Positions 8,882 through 16,282 of a stretch of 64,000 nucleotides of DNA are shown here, one piece after another. The position numbers and the translations under genes are program-made. Below the pieces are notes generated by a model. The model was not told the DNA's origin. It made no database searches and saw only the letters and a program-made list of their open reading frames with translations. Source of the stretch: Cellvibrionales bacterium (lineage in GTDB: Bacteria > Pseudomonadota > Gammaproteobacteria > Pseudomonadales > UBA7239); contig JADJPU010000001.1 in NCBI GenBank assembly GCA_016713115.1, positions 1,488,001-1,552,000 of the forward strand. Direction: 5' to 3'. The number at the start of each line of letters is the position of its first letter. Position 1 is the stretch's first letter.

Positions 8882-10096
8882 ATGGCAGTTGGCAGCGGTA
8901 CCATCCCTGAAATTTTTCCTGTGGCCGGCGTGCGCATTGGTGTGGCAGAAGCAGGTATTCGCAAGCAAAACCGCAAAGACCTCGTGGTATTTGAGTTGGC
9001 AGAAAACACGAGCGTGGCTGCCGTGTTCACAAAAAATGCGTTTTGTGCTGCGCCTGTGCATGTAGCAAAAAAACATCTTGCAGAACAGGCTTGTCGTTAC
9101 TGGCTGATCAATACCGGCTGCGCCAATGCCGGTACGGGCGAACAGGGTATGCTGGATGCGCGAAACAGCTGCGCAGCTTTAGCAAAAATTACTGGTGTGG
9201 CTGCAGAAAATATTCTGCCTTTTTCCACTGGCGTAATCGGCGAGCTGCTGCCGATGGAAAAATTGGCAGCGGGGTTGGCGCCGGCGCTAAATAATTTGTC
9301 TAGTGAACATTGGTTGCGTGCTGCAGAAGGGATCATGACGACTGACACGCGCCCAAAAATTGTGTCACGCAAAATTGTTTTGGATGGAAAAGAAGTCACT
9401 GTCACCGGCATCAGTAAAGGTGCGGGTATGATCAAACCCAATATGGCCACCATGCTGGGCTTTGTCGCAACCGATGCACAAGTGGCGCAAAAAGATTTGC
9501 AAACGCTGCTGCAAGTCGTTGCAGATAAATCATTTAATCGCATCACCATTGATGGCGATACATCTACCAATGATGCTTGTATGTTGGCGGCAACTGGCTG
9601 TTCAGGTGTTGTGTTAATACCGCAGTCTATTGCTTGGGTGGAATTTGCCAGCGCGATAGAAGCGGTGTTTGTTGAATTGGCGCAAGCAATTGTGCGTGAT
9701 GGCGAAGGCGCTACCAAATTTATTTCCGTCGTGATCAACGGTGGTAACAATAGTGACGAGTGTTTGCGTGCAGCGTATGCGATTGCAGAATCACCGTTAG
9801 TAAAAACGGCGCTGTTTGCCTCGGATCCAAACTGGGGACGCATTTTGGCGGCGATCGGTCGCAGCGGTATTGCTGATTTAGATACCTCGCGCATCAATAT
9901 TTTTCTGAATGGCGTACAGATTGTTGAAAACGGCGGGCGCGCACCGGCGTACACAGAAGCGCAGGGCGTAGCAGCCATGGCGCCGGAAGAGATTGTGATT
10001 CGCGTGGAATTGCAGCGCGGTGCAGTCAGTGAAACGGTATGGACCTGCGACTTTTCGCACGACTATGTCACCATCAACGCGGAATATCGCACCTAA
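8882..10096 (+). CDS. argJ: Glutamate N-acetyltransferase / amino-acid acetyltransferase ArgJ
   Basis: A 404-residue ornithine acetyltransferase. It recycles the acetyl group from N-acetylornithine to glutamate, and bifunctional members also use acetyl-CoA. The precursor cleaves itself before the nucleophilic threonine in NMATMLGF (Thr near residue 190) to give alpha and beta chains. GISKGAGMIKPNMATM and TIDGDTSTNDA are family signatures, and DPNWGRILAAIGRSG lies in the beta chain. GAGAGGAAAAAGCA precedes the ATG. With argF, argD and argG also in this window, the cyclic arginine pathway is likely. Whether this enzyme is mono- or bifunctional cannot be read from the sequence. Confidence 0.97.
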   Translation: MAVGSGTIPEIFPVAGVRIGVAEAGIRKQNRKDLVVFELAENTSVAAVFTKNAFCAAPVHVAKKHLAEQACRYWLINTGCANAGTGEQGMLDARNSCAALAKITGVAAENILPFSTGVIGELLPMEKLAAGLAPALNNLSSEHWLRAAEGIMTTDTRPKIVSRKIVLDGKEVTVTGISKGAGMIKPNMATMLGFVATDAQVAQKDLQTLLQVVADKSFNRITIDGDTSTNDACMLAATGCSGVVLIPQSIAWVEFASAIEAVFVELAQAIVRDGEGATKFISVVINGGNNSDECLRAAYAIAESPLVKTALFASDPNWGRILAAIGRSGIADLDTSRINIFLNGVQIVENGGRAPAYTEAQGVAAMAPEEIVIRVELQRGAVSETVWTCDFSHDYVTINAEYRT

Positions 10097-10104
10097 AACC
10101 TTGC

Positions 10105-11037
10105 ATGAAAACTGTCCATGTCGCCGTTGCGGTGATTGAAAATAGTGTTGGTGATTTTTTGATTGCACAGCGTGCTAATCATCAACACATGGGAGGATGT
10201 TGGGAGTTTCCAGGCGGAAAAGTTGAAGCTGGTGAGTCTGTTTTTGCGGCGCTGCAGCGAGAAATTCGCGAAGAAGTGGCACTAGAAATAAAAAGTGCAC
10301 AGCCCATGCTGAAAATCCCTTTCAGCTACCCGGATAAAAAAGTGTTGTTGGATGTTTGGCGGGTGACAGATTTCTCCGGTGTGGCCTGCGGTTGTGAAGG
10401 GCAGGTAGTGCAATGGGTATCGCACAATCATTTGTTACATTTCACTTTTCCACCCGCCAATCGCGCCATTTTGACGGCTCTGCACTTGCCGCAGCGTTTG
10501 TTGATCACAGGTGCGTTTCAAACGCCTGATGACTGTTTACAGCGCACACAGCGGGCGCTGGAGCAGAAAAAAATTCGTGCGGTAATGTTGCGTGCACATC
10601 ATCTTTCGTCGGCGGATTTCTCAGTGTTGGCGGATGAAATGGCGCAGCTGTGTCACGCATACCAGGCAAAATTGTTGCTGAATGCAGCGGTCGATTGCGC
10701 ATTGGGTGCCGCCGATGGCCTGCACTTGTCTGCACAGCGCTTGATGGCTTGTGCCGAGCGCCTCATTCCTTATGAAAAGTATTTGGGGGCGTCCTGTCAT
10801 ACCGCGCAGGAGGTTCAGCAGGCAGTGGCTGTGGGTGCGGATTACATTACGCTGTCCCCCGTATTACCTACTGCCAGCCACCCAGGGCAGATGGCTTTGG
10901 GCTGGGCTGAGCTGGGGCGGTTGCTGTCTGAATGCCCGCTGCCGGTGTTTGCCTTGGGCGGCGTGAGCGATGAGCATTTGTCACAGGCGGCGGCGGTGGG
11001 TGCTTGGGGTGTTGCGGGGATTTCTGCTTGGTGGTGA
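10105..11037 (+). CDS. Nudix hydrolase fused to a ThiE/TenI-like domain
   Basis: A 310-residue two-domain protein. Residues 1-130 are a MutT-like Nudix domain; the Nudix box starts near residue 38 (GKVEAGE, then REIREEVAL, where the usual Gly-hydrophobic end is Ala-Leu). The second half, about residues 165-310, resembles thiamine-phosphate synthase (ThiE/TenI), with ADGLHLSAQRL, GADYITLSPVLPTASHPG and FALGGVSDEHLSQAAAVGA. The fusion is widespread in Pseudomonas relatives. The Nudix part is assumed to clear 8-oxo-dGTP; the role of the ThiE-like part is uncertain and it need not be an active synthase. It starts 8 bases after argJ. Confidence 0.9.
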   Translation: MKTVHVAVAVIENSVGDFLIAQRANHQHMGGCWEFPGGKVEAGESVFAALQREIREEVALEIKSAQPMLKIPFSYPDKKVLLDVWRVTDFSGVACGCEGQVVQWVSHNHLLHFTFPPANRAILTALHLPQRLLITGAFQTPDDCLQRTQRALEQKKIRAVMLRAHHLSSADFSVLADEMAQLCHAYQAKLLLNAAVDCALGAADGLHLSAQRLMACAERLIPYEKYLGASCHTAQEVQQAVAVGADYITLSPVLPTASHPGQMALGWAELGRLLSECPLPVFALGGVSDEHLSQAAAVGAWGVAGISAWW

Positions 11038-11053
11038 TCATATTGATTTTTAT

Positions 11054-11072
11054 GTTAATGAGAATTATTATC
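11054..11072 (+). promoter_or_regulatory. Fur box upstream of tonB
   Basis: GTTAATGAGAATTATTATC matches the classic 19-base Fur consensus at 16 of 19 positions. It ends 7 bases before the tonB ATG, so bound Fur would cover the leader and any ribosome site. This is direct sequence support for iron repression of the tonB-exbB-exbD operon. The promoter elements were not confidently identified. Confidence 0.85.
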
Positions 11073-11079
11073 ATAAACC

Positions 11080-11766
11080 ATGAAAATTGAGCATACAGTA
11101 GCTTTTACAGCAGGCATGGTGGTGTCTGTTTTCTTGCATCTGGCTGCAGTTATCTGGTGGTTTAACCGGCCCGTGGTGGTGCCTGTTGCGGTGGGCGCGG
11201 CGGCTGTAACAGTAGATTTAGTCACGCCTAACCCTTTGCCTATTGCTCCGCCGGTGCAGCCGGTAACACCGCCCCCGCCGCCAGTTCAGCAACCAGAGCC
11301 CGAGGTGTTGAAAGACGACGAGATGGCAGTGCAGCGCAAGATTGTGAAGAAAAAACCCAAGCCTAAAGTTGAGTCTTCGCCTGTACCGCAGGCTCAACCG
11401 CCACAGCCGGTGCAACAGCAAGCAGCAGCACCGCCGGTAGCGGCCGCTGCGCAGGCGCAGCAGAGTTCGACGACAGAAGCGCGCTTTGATGCAAATTACC
11501 TCAGCGCTCCTGCTACTTATCCATCGTTGTCGCAGCGTTTGGGGGAAGAAGGGCGAGTGTTGCTGCGGGTGGAGGTGTCAGCTGACGGTCGACCTTTCAC
11601 GGTTGCTTTGAAAACCTCGTCGGGCTTCGTTCGTCTGGATGAGGCGGCTATTAAGGCGGTGACGCGTTGGCAATTTAAGCCGGCGCAGCAAAATGGCCGC
11701 GCAGTTGCCAGCAGGGTAGATGTTCCTATTTTATTTAAATTGAAAAAACGCAGTGAGGATAGGTAA
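11080..11766 (+). CDS. tonB: Energy transducer TonB
   Basis: A 228-residue TonB. An N-terminal signal anchor (residues 7-29) carries the conserved Ser16-x3-His20 pair that couples to ExbB/ExbD. A Pro-rich periplasmic spacer follows, with PPPPPVQQPEPEV and a KKKPKPK basic run. The C-terminal TonB domain (YPSLSQRLGEEGRVLLRVEV, then AAIKAVTRWQFKPA) contacts TonB-box receptors. It transmits the proton-motive force to outer-membrane transporters for siderophores and vitamins. It is first in a three- or four-gene operon in which TAA/ATG overlaps join tonB to exbB and exbB to exbD. A Fur box lies just upstream. Confidence 0.95.
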   Translation: MKIEHTVAFTAGMVVSVFLHLAAVIWWFNRPVVVPVAVGAAAVTVDLVTPNPLPIAPPVQPVTPPPPPVQQPEPEVLKDDEMAVQRKIVKKKPKPKVESSPVPQAQPPQPVQQQAAAPPVAAAAQAQQSSTTEARFDANYLSAPATYPSLSQRLGEEGRVLLRVEVSADGRPFTVALKTSSGFVRLDEAAIKAVTRWQFKPAQQNGRAVASRVDVPILFKLKKRSEDR

Positions 11767-12464
11767 TGACATTTAATTTGGATTTAGTGAGTTTTTGGCA
11801 GCAAGGTGATTCGGTATCGCACGCGGTGTTGTTTTTGTTACTGGGCATGTCGATTACCAGTTGGGCCATTATTATCAGCAAAAGCGTACAGCTAGCTTGG
11901 TGGCAGCATGCCAGTCATCATGCATTGGAAAATTTCTGGCAGGCAGAAAACCTTGCCGTAGGCATGGAATCTTTGGCGCGCATGATGCCGTTCCGCGTTC
12001 TGGTGGAAAGTGGCAGCCGAGCGGCGGCGCATTATCAAAGCCATCAACAAGGTGGCCACAGTCATCTCGATGCACAGTTGTCGCTCACGGAATTGGTAAC
12101 GCGCGCACTGCGGCAGGCGCTCAATCGCGCAACGGCTGATCTTGAGCGCGGCCAAGTATTTTTAGCGTCGATAGGTTCAGTGGCGCCGTTTGTGGGTTTG
12201 TTCGGCACCGTGTGGGGGATTTATCACGCCATGGCGGTGATTGGCACTACAGGGCAGGCGAGCTTAGATAAAGTGGCTGGCCCCGTGGGTGAGGCGCTGA
12301 TTATGACGGCCATCGGTTTGTTCGCTGCAATTCCTGCGGTACTGGCTTACAACGCATTCAACCGTGTACAGCGTTTAATTATTGCGGATCTCGACGGTTT
12401 TGCGCATGACCTGCTGATGTATTTCACCATGGGTACGCCCAATAAACCCAAAGGAAAACTGTAA
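11766..12464 (+). CDS. exbB: TonB-system proton channel subunit ExbB
   Basis: A 232-residue MotA/TolQ/ExbB family protein with three hydrophobic segments: near residues 15-40, then around 130-155 and 175-200. The signature is LASIGSVAPFVGLFGTVWGI, followed by GEALIMTAIGLFAAIPAV. With ExbD it forms the proton channel that energises TonB. The ATG overlaps the tonB stop by one base (TAATG), and the exbB stop overlaps exbD the same way. It resembles ExbB more than TolQ in length and in context with tonB. Confidence 0.95.
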   Translation: MTFNLDLVSFWQQGDSVSHAVLFLLLGMSITSWAIIISKSVQLAWWQHASHHALENFWQAENLAVGMESLARMMPFRVLVESGSRAAAHYQSHQQGGHSHLDAQLSLTELVTRALRQALNRATADLERGQVFLASIGSVAPFVGLFGTVWGIYHAMAVIGTTGQASLDKVAGPVGEALIMTAIGLFAAIPAVLAYNAFNRVQRLIIADLDGFAHDLLMYFTMGTPNKPKGKL

Positions 12465-12895
12465 TGGCTTTCGGTGGCTTTGAGTCCGGCTCAGCGCAGC
12501 CGATGTCAGAAATCAACACCACGCCTTTGGTGGATGTGATGTTGGTGTTGCTGATTATTTTTATGATTTGTGCGCCTTTGATGACGCAGTCCATCACCGT
12601 CAATTTACCCAAGGCGGCTGGTGCAAGCACGGCAGAAAAACCAGAAGCCGTTAAAGTGTCTGTTGATGCACAGGGCAAGGTAAGTTGGAACGAAACGGTT
12701 TTGGCTGATGATGCGCTGTTGCAACAACAGTTGGTGCAAGTTGCTGCCAAACAGCCGCAGCCGGAATTGCATTTGCTGGCCGATAAAGATGTGCGTTACG
12801 AGCGCGTGGCACAAGTGATGGCTTTTGTGCGTGAAGCAGGTGTGACGCGGATGGGCTTTGTGATGCTGCCGGGAGCTGTGCATGCCAAAGAATGA
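12464..12895 (+). CDS. exbD: TonB-system subunit ExbD
   Basis: A 143-residue ExbD/TolR family protein. The single membrane segment begins at NTTPLVDVMLVLLIIF. Asp24 corresponds to the essential proton-carrying aspartate (Asp25 of E. coli ExbD). The periplasmic domain has the usual strand pattern, with ELHLLADKDVRYERVAQVMA. It is the third gene of the Fur-controlled operon. The last 14 bases overlap the next open frame. Confidence 0.95.
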   Translation: MAFGGFESGSAQPMSEINTTPLVDVMLVLLIIFMICAPLMTQSITVNLPKAAGASTAEKPEAVKVSVDAQGKVSWNETVLADDALLQQQLVQVAAKQPQPELHLLADKDVRYERVAQVMAFVREAGVTRMGFVMLPGAVHAKE

Positions 12896-13391
12896 TCGTG
12901 CTATTCAATCTTTGCTAGAAATAGAGGCAATTAAACAACTGAAATATGCGTATTTGCGCCACTTGGATTTAAAAGATTGGGATGCAGTAACTGCGCTATT
13001 TACGCCGGATGTGGTGAGCACTTATTCAGACGGCAAACACAGTTATCAAGGGCGCGATGCGGTGATGGCGTTTTTGTCGCAGTTATTGAGTCACAAACGC
13101 ATTGTGACCAAACACCAAGTGCATCATCCGGAAATCACGCTCAACGATGATTTCACTGCGGCACAAGGGGTGTGGTATCTCACCGATGCAGTTATTAACA
13201 CGGTGAGTCGCGATCCCACCAAACATTTCTGCATTGCAGGCACAGCGTTTTACGATGAGCGTTATGTCAAAACAGTAGAGGGCTGGAAAATTGCCGCGAT
13301 AGGCTATCGTCGTGTGTACGAGGAAACTACAGCGCGTACTGCGGAATTGGTATTGGAATACAAAAATCGTTTTTTGGGTGATTTTGATTAA
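12882..13391 (+). CDS. NTF2-like (SnoaL-type) protein
   Basis: A 169-residue protein with a SnoaL-like/NTF2-like fold: an N-terminal helix (LLEIEAIKQLKYAYLRHLD), DWDAVTALFTPDVVSTYSDG, QGRDAVMAFL and a C-terminal EGWKIAAIGYRRVYEE strand. Such small alpha-beta cones act as isomerases, dehydratases or ligand-binding proteins. The substrate cannot be told. His and Asp residues line the expected pocket (HLD, HHPEITL), as in hydratase-like members. The frame overlaps exbD by 14 bases, so it is probably cotranslated with the iron-regulated operon. Whether it has anything to do with iron uptake is open. Confidence 0.8.
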   Translation: MPKNDRAIQSLLEIEAIKQLKYAYLRHLDLKDWDAVTALFTPDVVSTYSDGKHSYQGRDAVMAFLSQLLSHKRIVTKHQVHHPEITLNDDFTAAQGVWYLTDAVINTVSRDPTKHFCIAGTAFYDERYVKTVEGWKIAAIGYRRVYEETTARTAELVLEYKNRFLGDFD

Positions 13392-13400
13392 TAGAGCGAA

Positions 13401-14315
13401 TTATTTTTTGCTCTGCTCCATCAAAAATACCATCAGCGCTTTTTGCACATGCAGGCGGTTTTCTGCTTCGTCCCACACCACGGAGCGCGGATCATCCAGC
13501 ATGTCTTCACTGACTTCCTCGCCGCGATGGGCTGGTAGGCAGTGCATAAACAGCGCATCAGGTTTGGCTAAATCCATCAATTTTGGATTGACTTGGTAGC
13601 CGCGAAAACGCTGCACGCGTTCGCGCTGTTCGTCTTCTTGCCCCATGGATGCCCACACATCGGTGGTCACTAAATCAGCGTCGCGCACGGCGTCTTCAAT
13701 GTCGTGTCCGAGAGAAACACAGTTTTCGTGTTGTTGCAGCAAAATATTATTGGGTTCAAAACCGGGTGGGCAGGCGATGCGCAGTTTGAAACCAAATTGC
13801 GCGGCGGCTTGTATCCATGTTTGACACATATTGTTGCCGTCGCCTATCCACGCCACCGTTTTTCCGGCGATTTCGCCGCGATGTTCTATCCATGTTTGCA
13901 CGTCGGCCAACACTTGGCAGGGGTGAAAATCATCCGTCAAAGCATTGATGACTGGCACACACGAATACTGCGAAAACTTTTCCACGATGTCGTGTGCAAA
14001 GGTGCGAATCATGATGATGTCCACCATGCGCGACAGAATGCGTGCAGAATCTTCCACCGGCTCACCGCGTCCTAATTGCGTGTCGCGCGGCGACAAAAAC
14101 ATAGCATGTCCGCCGAGCTGTGCCATGCCCGCTTCAAAAGAAACGCGCGTGCGGGTGGACGATTTTTCAAAAATCATCCCCAGTACTTTATTGCGAAAAA
14201 TTTGTGGGTCATTGCCTGCTTCGTGCTCCGCTTTCATGGCAATAGAGCGATCAATTACTGCGCGCAATTCAGCGGGTGAAAAATCCAGCAGCGTCAGAAA
14301 GTGGCGAGTGCTCAT
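13401..14315 (-). CDS. argF: Ornithine carbamoyltransferase
   Basis: A 304-residue cytoplasmic enzyme that makes citrulline from ornithine and carbamoyl phosphate. The carbamoyl-phosphate loop SSTRTRVSFE is near residues 51-60, HPCQVLADVQT lies in the centre and the ornithine/catalytic loop HCLPAHRGEEV is near the C-terminus. The length is typical for the anabolic, trimeric type. It follows argD on the same strand with a 12-base gap, so the two probably form an operon. It converges with the NTF2-like gene at its 3' end. Confidence 0.97.
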   Translation of the reverse strand: MSTRHFLTLLDFSPAELRAVIDRSIAMKAEHEAGNDPQIFRNKVLGMIFEKSSTRTRVSFEAGMAQLGGHAMFLSPRDTQLGRGEPVEDSARILSRMVDIIMIRTFAHDIVEKFSQYSCVPVINALTDDFHPCQVLADVQTWIEHRGEIAGKTVAWIGDGNNMCQTWIQAAAQFGFKLRIACPPGFEPNNILLQQHENCVSLGHDIEDAVRDADLVTTDVWASMGQEDEQRERVQRFRGYQVNPKLMDLAKPDALFMHCLPAHRGEEVSEDMLDDPRSVVWDEAENRLHVQKALMVFLMEQSKK

Positions 14316-14327
14316 GTAAAAAATCTC

Positions 14328-15497
14328 TTAGGCAGGATCGCGCAGCAAATCGTGCAGTGTTGTCACTAACAGCGCAGTTTCTTCGTCTGTCATCACAAAA
14401 GTCGGCAGCAAACGAATTACTTTGCCAGCAGTGACGTTGATGAGTACGCCTTTTTCGGCGGCGCGCGCGACTAAATCGGGCGCATCATTTTGCAGCTCGA
14501 TGCCGAGCATCAAGCCCAAGCCGCGCACTGTTACCACTTGCGAGCAATCCGCTAGTGTGGTTTGCAGATCAGCCAACAATTTTTTGCCCAGCGTTTCTGC
14601 GCGCTCAATCAACTTTTCGTTCAGCAGCGTATCGACTACCGCCTGCGCGGTGGTGCAGGCCAAGGCACTGCCGCCGAAGGTTGAGCCGTGGTTGCCCGCT
14701 TGAAACAATTCTGCCGCCGCGCCTTGTGCAAGACAGGCACCGATAGGAAAGCCATTGCCCAAACCTTTAGCGGTGGTAACAACATCGGGAAGAATATTGT
14801 TGTGCTGATAAGCAAAATATTTCCCAGTGCGGCCATTGCCGGTTTGCACTTCGTCCAGCATCAGCAACCATTGATGCGCGTCACAAATGCTGCGCAATTG
14901 ATTGAGATAATCTGCTGCAGGAATGTTTACGCCGCCTTCGCCCTGCACGGGCTCTGCGAGCACAGCGACAACATTGGGGTTGTTCGCAGCAATGGTTTTT
15001 ACGGCTTCTACATCACCGTAAGGCGCGCGCACAAAACCTTGCACTAGCGGTTCAAAACCCGCTTGCACTTTGCGATTGCCCGTAGCCGTTAAGGTGGCGA
15101 GCGTGCGACCGTGAAAAGATTTTTCCATCACCACAATCACGGGGCTGTCGATGCCTTTTTTGTGGCCGTACAAACGCGCGAGTTTGATCGCACATTCGTT
15201 CGCTTCGGCGCCGGAGTTGCCGAAAAAAACTTTGTCCATACCGGCGAGTTGGCACAGTTGTGCGCCGAGTTTTTGCTGCTGCGGAATGTTGTACAAGTTG
15301 GATGTGTGCACCAGCGTTGCTGCTTGTTGTGCTATCGCTGCTGCCACGCCGGCATGCGCATGCCCCAAACCACACACAGCGATACCGCTGATGGCATCGA
15401 GATAGCGTTTGCCATCGTCTGCAATCAACCAACTGCCTTCGCCGCGCACAAAAGTGAGTGCGCGTGTGCCGTAAGTGTTCATTAGTGCGTGGGACAT
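14328..15497 (-). CDS. argD: Acetylornithine aminotransferase
   Basis: A 389-residue class III PLP aminotransferase. It converts N-acetylglutamate semialdehyde to N-acetylornithine and in many bacteria also serves lysine synthesis. Visible are FFGNSGAEANECAIKLAR for phosphate binding, LMLDEVQTGNGRTGKYFAY and the PLP lysine in TTAKGLGNGFPIG. The start MSHALMNTYG is supported by family length. The argF neighbour supports ArgD over other class III enzymes. A hairpin and a plausible promoter lie in the 230 bases upstream. Confidence 0.96.
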   Translation of the reverse strand: MSHALMNTYGTRALTFVRGEGSWLIADDGKRYLDAISGIAVCGLGHAHAGVAAAIAQQAATLVHTSNLYNIPQQQKLGAQLCQLAGMDKVFFGNSGAEANECAIKLARLYGHKKGIDSPVIVVMEKSFHGRTLATLTATGNRKVQAGFEPLVQGFVRAPYGDVEAVKTIAANNPNVVAVLAEPVQGEGGVNIPAADYLNQLRSICDAHQWLLMLDEVQTGNGRTGKYFAYQHNNILPDVVTTAKGLGNGFPIGACLAQGAAAELFQAGNHGSTFGGSALACTTAQAVVDTLLNEKLIERAETLGKKLLADLQTTLADCSQVVTVRGLGLMLGIELQNDAPDLVARAAEKGVLINVTAGKVIRLLPTFVMTDEETALLVTTLHDLLRDPA

Positions 15498-15551
15498 GAT
15501 CTTACTGTGTACCTCTCAGGTAGTGAAAAAGTGGGAAGCCAGAAACGCAAA

Positions 15552-15571
15552 CAGGCAGCTCGCGCTGCCTG
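15552..15571 (-). promoter_or_regulatory. Hairpin in the argD leader
   Basis: CAGGCAGC and GCTGCCTG form a perfect 8-base-pair stem. On the minus strand the loop is GCGA, a GNRA tetraloop. It is followed on that strand by TTTGCGTTT, a weak terminator-like tail, and lies 55-74 bases before the argD start. It could be an attenuator or a stabilising leader element; no leader peptide was seen. Confidence 0.5.
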
Positions 15572-15590
15572 ATCCACCAAACAGGGTGCA

Positions 15591-15619
15591 ATCCTATAGC
15601 CTAGGGAGGGGTCTGACAA
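15591..15619 (-). promoter_or_regulatory. Candidate argD promoter
   Basis: On the minus strand TTGTCA (15614-15619) and TAGGAT (15591-15596) are 17 bases apart, a fair sigma-70 match (5/6 and 4/6). Transcription would begin about 85 bases before argD and run straight into the leader hairpin. No ArgR box was recognised. The rest of the 230-base gap also serves the divergent cytochrome b561 gene; a TATAAT at 15656-15661 on the plus strand lacks a good -35. Confidence 0.4.
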
Positions 15620-15731
15620 CTTAGGAAATGGGCGGTAGATATAGAGTAGACAGCCTATAATTCTCGGGCAGTCTTGCAGGCTGGACTGGCGAGCAGCTTT
15701 CTTACTTACTTCTTGCTATTGGAGAGACATG

Positions 15732-16282
15732 ATGAGCGAGGCACGACATAACTGTCGATATCACATGACAATCATCGCGCTGCATTGGCTGACTTTGTTT
15801 TTGTTGGTTGCTGTCTATGCGCTGATGGAATTCAAAGGAATCTATGAAAAGGGTAGTGCGCCGCGCGAATTGATGAAGACATGGCACTTTATGCTGGGTT
15901 TGTCGGTGTTGCTTGTTACTGTGATGCGCTTGGCGGCACGAATGCTTTTCGATACGCCGACCATATCGCCCGCGCCACCCGTTTGGCAATTAAATATCGC
16001 CAAATTGGTTCAAGCCGCGTTATATGTTTTTTACTGGCTATGCCATTAATTGGATGGATGACGCTTAGTGCTGCAGGAAAACCGATTCCATTTTTTGGAT
16101 TGATTTTGCCGGCAATATTGGAGCCTAACCCAGAGTTGGCGAGAAATATCAAAGAAATTCACGAAACAATAGGTCGCTTGGGATATTTTCTGATTGGACT
16201 ACATGCAGCAGCAGCGATTTACCATCACCACTTTATGCGTGATAACACTTTGTTGAGAATGTTACCCTTGAAACGCGACTAG
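15732..16282 (+). pseudogene. Cytochrome b561-type protein, frameshifted
   Basis: Small di-haem cytochrome b561 (YodB/CybB-like), a four-helix inner-membrane protein thought to pass electrons between quinol and periplasmic partners. The first frame gives HWLTLFLLVAVYALMEF and TWHFMLGLSVLLVTVMRLA. It runs into a stop at 16047, just after YVFYWLCH. The second frame continues with LAMPLIGWMTLSAAGKP and IGRLGYFLIGLHAAAAIYHH. One extra T in the T6 run at 16027-16032 restores YVFLLAMPLIGW and one continuous protein of about 183 residues. Haem-ligand histidines occur in each half. Start 15732 is preferred over 15729 because GGAGAG sits better. It overlaps the end of nnrS by 4 bases, tail to tail. 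Confidence 0.8.

Noticed and set aside
9097..9978. Long antisense open frame opposite argJ (293 codons)
   Set aside because: Shadow of the argJ coding pattern, with no ribosome site and no recognisable motif.
11766..12895. TolQ-TolR instead of ExbB-ExbD
   Set aside because: The genes follow tonB under a Fur box, and no tolA, tolB or pal is near.
15656..15661. Plus-strand TATAAT as a promoter for cytochrome b561
   Set aside because: The -10 is perfect, but no acceptable -35 lies 16-18 bases upstream, so it is not listed as a promoter.
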